A stretch of DNA of 5,069 bases from Acidimicrobiia bacterium (GTDB lineage Bacteria; Actinomycetota; Acidimicrobiia; Acidimicrobiales; Ilumatobacteraceae): positions 1-5,069 of the forward strand of contig RGSV01000097.1 in the NCBI GenBank assembly GCA_010025655.1, written 5' to 3'. This document shows, piece after piece, positions 1 to 5,069 of this stretch. The notes beneath the pieces are model-generated. The model saw only the letters and a program-made list of their open reading frames with translations. It was not told the DNA's origin and did not search any database. The translations under genes and the position numbers were made by a program. How positions within the stretch are numbered: the first letter of the stretch is position 1; the number at the start of each line of letters is the position of its first letter.

Positions 1-1
1 T

Positions 2-403
2 GACAACAGTCGACGACGGATTCCCGCTGTCATCTACAGCTTGGTCGCGCTCGGTTGTCTGCTGTTGTGGCTCGCGCGACGCAATGACGAGGGTTCGCTC
101 GTCAACGACGGTCTGCTGTACGTCGCGGTCTTGCTTGGTGCGTTCGCGGCGTATGTTTTCACTTCCTCATGGAAGATGAGCATCAACGAACGCGAGGCGT
201 TGGTGCGCGCCACCCAAGCAGTCGGTTTCGCTGTTGGTCATGCATCTGCTCAACAGGTGTGGCGTGGGCTGCGTAGTCGTCCGACGTGGCGAGTGTTCTG
301 CTACAGCGCGCAAGAACCACCGCTGCAACGCGGTCTCGTGTTGGTCGATGCCGTCGACGGTCGCATCGTCGAGACCCTCGTCGAAGACAACCCACGCGAG
401 TAG
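2..403 (+). CDS. Small two-helix membrane protein with a soluble C-terminal domain, 5' end outside window (partial)
   Basis: The frame is open from the left edge to a TAG at 401-403, giving 133 visible residues. A basic N-terminal run (three Arg) precedes a hydrophobic segment at about visible residues 9-24. A short polar loop follows, then a second hydrophobic segment at about 36-55, so two membrane helices are likely. The remaining roughly 75 residues are soluble-looking and end in a strand-like stretch, LVLVDAVDGRIVE, which faintly resembles the last strands of PepSY-type domains. That resemblance is only a pattern and I do not assign the family. A TTG at 41 could serve as a start, but it would cut into the first helix and drop the positive residues before it, so I think the true start lies a few codons upstream of the window. 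The stop is 9 nt before pgsA, which suggests co-transcription. Function unknown. Confidence 0.7.
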   Translation, partial: DNSRRRIPAVIYSLVALGCLLLWLARRNDEGSLVNDGLLYVAVLLGAFAAYVFTSSWKMSINEREALVRATQAVGFAVGHASAQQVWRGLRSRPTWRVFCYSAQEPPLQRGLVLVDAVDGRIVETLVEDNPRE

Positions 404-412
404 CCTTGACGC

Positions 413-1102
413 GTGTTTGACGGCAAGTTTCGTGTGCACGTCGACAAGTACGTGCGGCCCGTCGGCGTCACGCTGACGCGCACCAAGATCACCCCCGACC
501 ACCTCACGGTCGTCGGTCTCGTCATTGCCGTGGCCGCCGCCGTCGCAATCGGGGCGGGCTACTTGCGGCTTGGGCTGCTCCTCGTCATCGCAGCGGCGCT
601 GCCCGACATGCTCGATGGGGCACTCGCCAAGGCCTCGAACGTTTCCAGCCAGCGCGGGGCATTCTTTGACTCGACGGTCGACCGCATCACCGACTCGCTG
701 ATGCTGGGTGGCGTCGCCTGGTATCTCGGCGACACGCGCGGTGGCACCGCCGCTGTGCTGCCTTTTGCCGTCATGGCAGTGTCGCAATTGATTTCTTACC
801 AGCGAGCCAAGGCTGAATCACTCGGCATTCAGGCCAAGGGCGGCCTAATGGAGCGCGCGGAGCGCATCGTCGTGTTGTGCATCGGGTTGCTCTTCGACTC
901 GGGCCTCTACTGGGTGATGTGGGCGATGCTTGTGCTCGTCTCGCTCACGGCTGTGCAGCGGTTCGTCAAGATCTGGCGCCTCGCAGCAGTGTCACCGTCG
1001 ACCGCAGCGCGTCTCGAGTCACGTCGTTCGCGCCGGGCGTCGCGCCGCAGTGCACTCGCAGTGCGGCGTGAGCGATTGACGTCGCGTCGTCGCGATGGCT
1101 GA
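413..1102 (+). CDS. pgsA: Phosphatidylinositol phosphate synthase (CDP-alcohol phosphatidyltransferase family)
   Basis: This 229-residue integral membrane enzyme should join CDP-diacylglycerol and inositol 1-phosphate to give phosphatidylinositol phosphate, the precursor of phosphatidylinositol. The CDP-alcohol phosphotransferase signature is present: Asp65, Asp68-Gly69, Ala72, Gly82, Asp86 and Asp90, with the expected spacing. The usual Arg after Ala72 is Lys73. What marks it as the inositol-phosphate type rather than a glycerophosphate enzyme is the stretch from Ser124 to Arg151 (SQLISYQRAKAES, then GG and ERAER). This matches my memory of the mycobacterial PgsA1 sequence closely. Several hydrophobic segments between about residues 30 and 182 fit the six-helix fold. 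The GTG start at 413 gives an N-terminus that aligns with the family (a Pro-containing juxtamembrane segment, then TPDHLT); no strong Shine-Dalgarno is visible. From residue 194 the protein ends in an Arg-rich tail. The 3' end overlaps the next gene by 8 nt, suggesting translational coupling. Confidence 0.93.
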   Translation: MFDGKFRVHVDKYVRPVGVTLTRTKITPDHLTVVGLVIAVAAAVAIGAGYLRLGLLLVIAAALPDMLDGALAKASNVSSQRGAFFDSTVDRITDSLMLGGVAWYLGDTRGGTAAVLPFAVMAVSQLISYQRAKAESLGIQAKGGLMERAERIVVLCIGLLFDSGLYWVMWAMLVLVSLTAVQRFVKIWRLAAVSPSTAARLESRRSRRASRRSALAVRRERLTSRRRDG

Positions 1103-2006
1103 ACGCGACAGTCGTACACGCACCGCTGGCCCCGGGGTCGCCTTTCGACTCGCGTCGCTCTTTGGCGCGGCCGTGCCCGATGTCGTGGCGCACGGTGCCG
1201 CACTCGGCATGGGTGGTTTCGGGGCACTGGCGATGCGCAACGAGCGCAAACTGGTTGAGCGTCATCAGCGTCGTGTGTCGCCGCATTTGAGTGCCCTGCA
1301 GATGCAGCGGCGCATCAACGATGCATTTCAGAGTTACATGCGCTACTACGTCGAGACCTTTCGCATGCCGATCTTCACGCCGCGCGAGATCGAGGCGGGC
1401 TTCAGTGTCGAGGGCTTCTCACACATCGAAGCGGGTCTCGCGCAAGGCAAGGGTGTGATTCTCGCGCTGCCGCACATCGGCGGGTGGGAATGGGCCGGCC
1501 GATGGCTGATCGAGCGCGGTCACCAACTGAGTGCCGTCGTCGAAGTACTCGACAACAAAGAGGCCTATCAAGCCTTCACCGATGTGCGGCGCGCCTACGG
1601 CGTGAACGTGATTCCACTCGATGACCGTGCGGGTGTAGCAGTGCAAGAAGCTCTACGCGCGAATCATGTCGTGAGCCTGTTGTGTGACCGCGACATTCAG
1701 CGCAATGGGGTGGAAGTCGACTTCTTCGGCGAACGCACGACGGCCCCTGCTGGGCCGGCGTTCTTTTCGCTACGCACAGGTGCACCGCTCTTGCCACTCG
1801 CGGTGTATTTCACGCGACGCGTGAATGGCCACCACGCGGTCGTGCGCCCGCCACTGTCGCTCGCCGAGCGCGGTGGTCTGCGTGACGACGTCTCGCGACT
1901 CACGCAGCGGTTAATGGGCGAGTTCGAAATGCTGATTCGCCGCGCCCCCGAGCAGTGGCACCTCTTCTCGCCGAACTGGCCGAGCGATCCGGGCTACGCG
2001 GCCTAG
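1095..2006 (+). CDS. patA: Phosphatidylinositol mannoside acyltransferase, PatA-like (LpxL/HtrB lysophospholipid acyltransferase family)
   Basis: This 303-residue protein belongs to the LpxL/HtrB-like acyltransferase family. In mycobacteria, PatA moves an acyl chain from acyl-CoA to the mannose attached to position 2 of inositol in early PIMs, at the cytoplasmic membrane face. The catalytic H-x4-D/E motif is His127 to Glu132 within LPHIGGWEWAG. A second conserved block, DRDIQRNGVEVDFFGE at 198-213, matches the mycobacterial block around its second catalytic acid, with Asp198 in the position of mycobacterial Glu200. A Pro-Ala-Gly-Pro and a TGAPLLPL stretch follow, as in PatA. The C-terminal WHLFSPNW is also family-typical. 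The ATG at 1095 lies inside the pgsA 3' end (8-nt overlap) and has no clear Shine-Dalgarno of its own. Length is close to mycobacterial PatA (about 316 residues). The pairing with pgsA and pimA supports PIM synthesis, but the substrate is inferred from homology and context. Confidence 0.88.
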   Translation: MAERDSRTRTAGPGVAFRLASLFGAAVPDVVAHGAALGMGGFGALAMRNERKLVERHQRRVSPHLSALQMQRRINDAFQSYMRYYVETFRMPIFTPREIEAGFSVEGFSHIEAGLAQGKGVILALPHIGGWEWAGRWLIERGHQLSAVVEVLDNKEAYQAFTDVRRAYGVNVIPLDDRAGVAVQEALRANHVVSLLCDRDIQRNGVEVDFFGERTTAPAGPAFFSLRTGAPLLPLAVYFTRRVNGHHAVVRPPLSLAERGGLRDDVSRLTQRLMGEFEMLIRRAPEQWHLFSPNWPSDPGYAA

Positions 2007-2049
2007 TCGAGCCGCCCAGTCGGTTGGGTCGCGACGTTACGCCGCGTAG
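1994..2049. repeat. 9-bp inverted repeat bridging two convergent gene ends
   Basis: CTACGCGGC at 1994-2002 is the exact reverse complement of GCCGCGTAG at 2041-2049. The arms lie in the last codons of the acyltransferase and of the opposing oxidoreductase, both of which encode a Tyr-Ala ending. A second, shorter hairpin overlaps the right arm: CGCCGC at 2040-2045 pairs with GCGGCG at 2050-2055 around a GTAG loop. There is no run of T after either arm, so this is not a standard intrinsic terminator. It could slow convergent transcription, or simply reflect two GC-rich C-termini. Confidence 0.3.
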
Positions 2050-2966
2050 GCGGCGAAGAGATTGGCCACACCCTTGGCTTGGCCGCCGTCAACGGCTGAC
2101 ATCACCGCCACCGGCATGACCCCGGTGGCCCACCACGCGGCAAAACGTTCACGCACGAGATCTGCGGGACCCGAAATGGTGCAGTCGTCAAGCCAGGCAT
2201 CTTGCATCACCGCGGTGAGTTCATCGCCAAGTTTCTCGCGCGATGCGCTCGCCAGCACGCGCTCGAAGGCCTCGACTTGTTCGGCGTGGCCCGTGTCGCG
2301 CCAATAGTTGCGATAATTGGGCAATGTCGCATACATCACCAGGGTGCGACGATTGACCGCACGGGCAGCCTCGATGTCGTCGCTCACGACGGTGGGAATC
2401 ATGTTCGCCATGAAGAACGTCGTGCGCTTGTCGTGCGGTACTCGTTCAACCTGTCGCGAGATGCCGCGCAGCGACGCATTTGCCCACAGTGCACCATCGG
2501 CAATCTCTATCGCGAGGTCGAGCATCTTGTCGCGCAAGGTGGCGAGATAGATCGGCGGTAGTGCGCCACCAAACTTTTCGTTGGTGCGCATTGCTGCGAC
2601 GTAGTTGCGAATGTCGCCCAGTGGCTTGCCCGTCTGCACGCCGAGACGCTGGGTTACGGGCCCGTGGCTGACACCAATGCCGAAGGCAAAGCGTCCACCC
2701 GATACTTCGTGGATGTGCGATGCGGTGTTGCCCGCTTCAACCGGGTGAGCGAGATAGATCGGTTGAATCGACGTGAAGAAGCGAAGTGACGTCGTTGCAT
2801 GTGCGAGCGATGTGCACAGCGGCATCGCCGCACCGAGACTCGGACACGCCACGTGTGTGAACCCGTGACTCTCTGCTTGTGCTGCAAGTTGCAGCACAGC
2901 ATTGCGCCGTGTTGCAGAGGCGACGAGCGAGATCGCCGGGCGCTGTGTGCTCGAAGGCTTCGTCAC
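2037..2966 (-). CDS. Luciferase-like (LLM class) flavin/F420-dependent oxidoreductase
   Basis: This 309-residue protein has the features of the luciferase-like monooxygenase superfamily, a TIM-barrel fold using FMN or, commonly in actinobacteria, coenzyme F420. Visible signatures are an early AAQAESHGFTHV helix-strand unit (28-39), a long Ile-Gln-Pro-Ile-Tyr-Leu-Ala-His-Pro strand (67-75), and the highly typical SGGRFAFGIGVSHGPV (89-104). PPIYLATLRDKMLDLAIEIADG (137-158 region) is a standard LLM strand and helix, and a long C-terminal region carries SGPADLVRERF. The GTG start (plus-strand 2964-2966) is backed by a strong Shine-Dalgarno, so the start is well placed. The gene runs opposite to its neighbours and sits between the PatA-like and PimA-like genes. 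Nothing in it says what it oxidises or reduces. The choice of F420 over FMN is an inference from the family and likely host. Confidence 0.9.
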   Translation of the reverse strand: MTKPSSTQRPAISLVASATRRNAVLQLAAQAESHGFTHVACPSLGAAMPLCTSLAHATTSLRFFTSIQPIYLAHPVEAGNTASHIHEVSGGRFAFGIGVSHGPVTQRLGVQTGKPLGDIRNYVAAMRTNEKFGGALPPIYLATLRDKMLDLAIEIADGALWANASLRGISRQVERVPHDKRTTFFMANMIPTVVSDDIEAARAVNRRTLVMYATLPNYRNYWRDTGHAEQVEAFERVLASASREKLGDELTAVMQDAWLDDCTISGPADLVRERFAAWWATGVMPVAVMSAVDGGQAKGVANLFAAYAA

Positions 2967-2973
2967 GGTGTGG

Positions 2974-2981
2974 CTCCTCTC
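2974..2981 (-). promoter_or_regulatory. Strong Shine-Dalgarno for the LLM oxidoreductase
   Basis: Read on the minus strand this is GAGAGGAG, ending 7 nt before the GTG start codon. It is the clearest ribosome binding site in the window and fixes the start of the oxidoreductase. The other genes here lack such a site and appear to depend on coupling or leaderless initiation. Confidence 0.75.
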
Positions 2982-3000
2982 GGCATTGCGCTGCCCACCG

Positions 3001-3006
3001 TACCGT
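3001..3006 (+). promoter_or_regulatory. Possible -10 element (TANNNT) for a leaderless pimA transcript
   Basis: TACCGT fits the actinobacterial TANNNT -10 pattern and is followed after exactly 7 nt by an in-frame GTG at 3014. This is the spacing expected when transcription starts on the start codon itself. No convincing -35 hexamer lies at the standard distance. The site falls in the short divergent gap between the oxidoreductase and pimA, where a promoter must exist if pimA is not read from further upstream. One short motif in GC-rich DNA is weak evidence. Confidence 0.28.
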
Positions 3007-3049
3007 TGAGGGGGTGGAAGTCGCCGAATTGGCTCGTCGCCGTAGCGAC

Positions 3050-4342
3050 ATGCTGCGCATCGCCATGGTGAGCCCCTACAGCCTCACCATCCCCGGCGGA
3101 GTGCAACACCAGGTGCTCGGGCTGGCGCGTGAGTTGCGCCGCATGGGTCACGAGGTTCGCGTGCTTGGGCCGTGTGACGGGCCGCCGCCCGAGGCGTTCA
3201 TCACCCCGCTCGGCAACAGCCTGCCGACCGCGGCGAACGGCTCAATGGTGCCGATTGCCCCCGACCCCTCGGCAGCTCTACGCACCCTGCGCGCACTGAA
3301 CGACGAGGCGTTCGACATTCTGCATCTGCATGAACCACTCGCACCGGGCCCAACTGTTACGGCGTTGATGCTGCGACTAGCGCCGATGGTCGGCACCTTC
3401 CATTCGTCGGGCGACATCGCGTGGTATCGCCGAGTGCGCAAGGGAGTCGAGTGGTTGGCCACCCACCTCGACCATCGCGTCGCGGTGTCGACTGCGGCAC
3501 GTGAGATGGCGTCTACTCATCTCGCGGGGGAATACGAAGTGCTCTACAACGGCATTGATATCGACACCTATCGTCGACCACACACGGTGCGCGAAAGTCG
3601 ACCGACGATCTTTTTCTGCGGGCGTCACGAGCCACGCAAGGGCCTTGAGGTGCTGCTCGATGCCTTCCACTTGTTGCCCGACAACTTTCGGTTGTGGATT
3701 GCATCAGACGGCCCGAAGATCGGCGACCTGCGTGCGAAGTATTCCGCCGATGCGCGTGTCGCGTCGCGCATCGAGTGGCTTGGGCAGATTTCAGAGCCAG
3801 ACAAACTCGATCGCCTCGCACGCTGCACCGTTTTTTGCGCGCCGTCGGTCGGCGGTGAATCGTTCGGTCTCGTCTTGCTCGAAGCGATGGCTGCTGCGAC
3901 ACCGGTCGTTGCCGGAGACATCGACGGATACCGCACGGTTGTGACCAACGATGTGAACGGCCTCTTGGTTCCGCCGAACGATGCGGCGTCGCTCTCGGCG
4001 GCACTGTTGCGCGTCGCGAGCGATAGCAGTTGTGCTGCACGACTCGTTGCAGCAGGAACCGCGCGTGCCGAAGATCTGTCGATGGCGAAACTCGCTCGAC
4101 GGTATGTGCAGATTTATCGCGATGTGTTGCAGGCCGAGGCAGATGAGCGCATCGTCGTGCGCCCGAGTGCTGCGGTGCGCTATTTCGAAGAGCGCCTGCT
4201 GCGCCGACCGCGACTCGCGAAGTTGTCGCAGTCAGTTGTCGACACCGTCTCTGAGACCGTCGCCGACACTGTCGCAGTCTTGCGAGACAAGTCACAACAG
4301 TTGCGCGAGCGAGTGAGCGGCGACAAGAACGACGACGAGTAG
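3050..4342 (+). CDS. pimA: GT-B family 4 glycosyltransferase, PimA-like phosphatidylinositol alpha-mannosyltransferase
   Basis: This 430-residue GT4 enzyme should transfer mannose from GDP-mannose to position 2 of the inositol of phosphatidylinositol, on the cytoplasmic membrane face. The N-terminal domain opens with RIAMVSPYS, then the Gly16-Gly17-Val18-Gln19 loop. It continues with the HLHEPLAP block (92-99) and TFHSS with His118, all shared with mycobacterial PimA. The C-terminal domain has a CGRHEPRKGL block (Arg192, Lys197) and the GGESFGLVLLEAMAA block containing the E-x7-E pair Glu270 and Glu278. Residues 362-430 extend past the GT-B core and look helical; mycobacterial PimA (about 378 residues) lacks this. 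The start is uncertain. ATG at 3050 gives the family-typical N-terminus but has no Shine-Dalgarno, while an in-frame GTG at 3014 would add 12 residues and has a possible leaderless promoter. Acceptor identity rests on resemblance and on the pgsA-patA context; another GT4 lipid glycosyltransferase remains possible. Confidence 0.87.
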   Translation: MLRIAMVSPYSLTIPGGVQHQVLGLARELRRMGHEVRVLGPCDGPPPEAFITPLGNSLPTAANGSMVPIAPDPSAALRTLRALNDEAFDILHLHEPLAPGPTVTALMLRLAPMVGTFHSSGDIAWYRRVRKGVEWLATHLDHRVAVSTAAREMASTHLAGEYEVLYNGIDIDTYRRPHTVRESRPTIFFCGRHEPRKGLEVLLDAFHLLPDNFRLWIASDGPKIGDLRAKYSADARVASRIEWLGQISEPDKLDRLARCTVFCAPSVGGESFGLVLLEAMAAATPVVAGDIDGYRTVVTNDVNGLLVPPNDAASLSAALLRVASDSSCAARLVAAGTARAEDLSMAKLARRYVQIYRDVLQAEADERIVVRPSAAVRYFEERLLRRPRLAKLSQSVVDTVSETVADTVAVLRDKSQQLRERVSGDKNDDE

Positions 4343-4352
4343 CCTTTCGACC

Positions 4353-4907
4353 ATGAACGCTCTGTGGATCGTGCTCATCGTCGTCGCGCTTCTCGCCGTG
4401 TGGGTGATCTTTTCGTACAACCGCCTCGTCAGTCGACGTAACGAGGTCGACAACGCCTGGTCGCAAATCGACGTGCAACTCAAGCGTCGTCTCGACCTCA
4501 TCCCGAATCTCGTCGAGACGGTCAAGGGTTACGCCGACTTCGAGAAGAACGCACTCGCAGCAGTCATTGACGCCCGAGCCAAGGCGATGTCGGCGGCGCC
4601 GACACCTGCCGCGCAAGGCGCGGCCGACCAGGGTTTGACCGGGGCGTTACGCCAACTCTTTGCTCTCTCTGAGGCGTATCCCGACCTGAAGGCGAACACC
4701 AACTTCTTGGCGTTGCAAGAAGAGTTGCAGAACACCGAGAGCCGCGTGGCGTATGCGCGTCAGTTCTACAACGATGCCGTCGAGCGGTACAACAACACCA
4801 CCCAATCGTTCCCAGGTGTGATCTTCGCCAAGTCCTTCAACTTTGCTGACCGCGAATACTTTGAGGCTGAAGCCGCCGCCGCGAATCCGCCTGTGGTGAA
4901 GTTCTGA
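4353..4907 (+). CDS. lemA: LemA family membrane-anchored protein
   Basis: This 184-residue protein has one N-terminal membrane helix (about residues 3-22, very rich in Val, Leu and Ile), then SYNRLVSRRNEVDNAWSQID and QLKRRLDLIPNLVETVKGY (42-60). Together these are the hallmark of the LemA family. The rest should be the family's long helical bundle; it includes an Ala-rich stretch at about 78-92 and the conserved C-terminal FPGVIFAKSFNF and YFEAE near 153-174, ending in VVKF. Length is typical. The molecular role of LemA proteins is not settled; they are commonly encoded next to M48/HtpX-type membrane proteases or TPM-domain proteins and are presumed to act in envelope quality control. The ATG lies 10 nt after the pimA stop, so it is probably read from the same transcript. 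The next gene overlaps its stop codon. Confidence 0.95.
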   Translation: MNALWIVLIVVALLAVWVIFSYNRLVSRRNEVDNAWSQIDVQLKRRLDLIPNLVETVKGYADFEKNALAAVIDARAKAMSAAPTPAAQGAADQGLTGALRQLFALSEAYPDLKANTNFLALQEELQNTESRVAYARQFYNDAVERYNNTTQSFPGVIFAKSFNFADREYFEAEAAAANPPVVKF

Positions 4908-5069
4908 ACGATCTCATCGCCGCAAACAAGCGCCGCTCGGTGGCGCTGCTTGTTGGTTTCGTCGTCGTGCTCGTGCTCGTCGGTATGGCCGTAGGTGTGC
5001 TCGTCGGCAACGGCACCGTCGGCACGATTGTTGCTGTGGTGATTTCTGCCGTGATGGCGTTCGTGTCGT
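4904..5069 (+). CDS. N-terminus of a probable M48/HtpX-like membrane metalloprotease (partial, cut by right edge)
   Basis: An open frame continues past the window end. Read from a CTG at 4904 it starts (M)NDLIAANKRRSVALL, followed by two strongly hydrophobic segments at about residues 13-34 and 38-54. An I-x-x-N-K-R-x-S stretch just before the first helix is typical of the N-termini of actinobacterial HtpX-like M48 proteases, which follow lemA in many genomes. The zinc-binding HEXXH motif would lie beyond the window, so catalysis cannot be confirmed. No ATG, GTG or TTG exists in this frame between the CTG and GTG at 4940, and starting at 4940 would remove the ANKR segment. CTG at 4904 overlaps the lemA stop (CTGA) in the manner of coupled genes, with a GGTGA possible ribosome site 4 nt upstream. 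I prefer CTG but keep 4940 as the alternative. Confidence 0.72.
   Translation, partial: MNDLIAANKRRSVALLVGFVVVLVLVGMAVGVLVGNGTVGTIVAVVISAVMAFVS

Noticed and set aside
167..787. A 206-residue minus-strand open frame opposite the first two genes
   Set aside because: Composition rich in His, Arg, Asp and Gly with no domain signature; it spans the junction of two well-supported plus-strand genes and has no ribosome site of note.
2028..2035. Palindrome GTCGCGAC in the convergent gap
   Set aside because: An 8-bp palindrome in GC-rich DNA is expected by chance. It has no paired partner site and lies at no promoter.
2879..3049. Extending pimA upstream to GTG 2879 (487 residues)
   Set aside because: The added residues are Cys/Arg/Ser-rich and lie opposite the start and ribosome site of the oxidoreductase. 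The family N-terminus begins at about 3050.
4202..4300. Repeated GTCGACACCGTC / GTCGCCGACACTGTC stretches near the pimA 3' end, considered as DNA repeats
   Set aside because: The similarity follows from the repeating Val-Asp/Glu-Thr pattern of the encoded helix; copies are imperfect and in frame, so it is a protein-level pattern.
398..4346. Identical 10-mer GAGTAGCCTT at the stop codons preceding pgsA (398-407) and lemA (4337-4346)
   Set aside because: It consists of a common Glu codon, the stop and four bases. Two copies in 5 kb without flanking similarity or structure are most likely chance.
3513..4616. A 367-residue open frame on the minus strand opposite pimA and lemA
   Set aside because: Its translation is dominated by Arg, His, Cys and Ser with no recognisable motif, and it lies opposite two clear genes. 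Long antisense frames are expected in GC-rich coding DNA.

Overview
The window reads as a stretch of a moderately high-GC actinobacterial chromosome. Two lines of evidence point there. The genes for phosphatidylinositol-phosphate synthase, a PatA-like acyltransferase and a PimA-like mannosyltransferase sit in the same order as the mycobacterial pgsA1-patA-pimA block, and an F420-type luciferase-like oxidoreductase lies among them. I see none of the usual mycobacterial flanks (no HIT-family gene before pgsA, no Nudix gene after pimA). A non-mycolic lineage such as Acidimicrobiia is therefore plausible, but this is inference from content and not shown by any marker gene. Coding density is very high, and I found no rRNA, tRNA, mobile element or CRISPR array.

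Layout. At the left edge (2-403, +) is the 3' part of a small two-helix membrane protein of unknown function. It is followed after 9 nt by pgsA (413-1102, +), whose end overlaps the patA-like acyltransferase (1095-2006, +) by 8 nt. A luciferase-like F420-dependent oxidoreductase (2037-2966, -) then faces the acyltransferase tail to tail and the next gene head to head. The pimA-like glycosyltransferase (3050-4342, +, possibly starting at 3014) is followed after 10 nt by a LemA-family membrane protein (4353-4907, +). The start of an M48/HtpX-like membrane metalloprotease (4904-5069, +, cut by the window edge) overlaps the LemA stop by 4 nt if it begins at a CTG codon.

How the genes work together. 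PgsA would make phosphatidylinositol phosphate from CDP-diacylglycerol and inositol phosphate. PimA would mannosylate the derived phosphatidylinositol, and PatA would acylate that mannose, giving the first steps of phosphatidylinositol-mannoside synthesis at the inner face of the membrane. LemA plus the M48 protease form a second, unrelated module that is often found together in bacteria. The oxidoreductase has no evident role in the lipid pathway and splits the block into two transcription units. I did not find an obviously new system. The most useful oddities are the probable CTG start, the split of the pim block, the helical C-terminal extension of PimA, the conservative changes at signature residues of PgsA and PatA, and a possible leaderless start for pimA.
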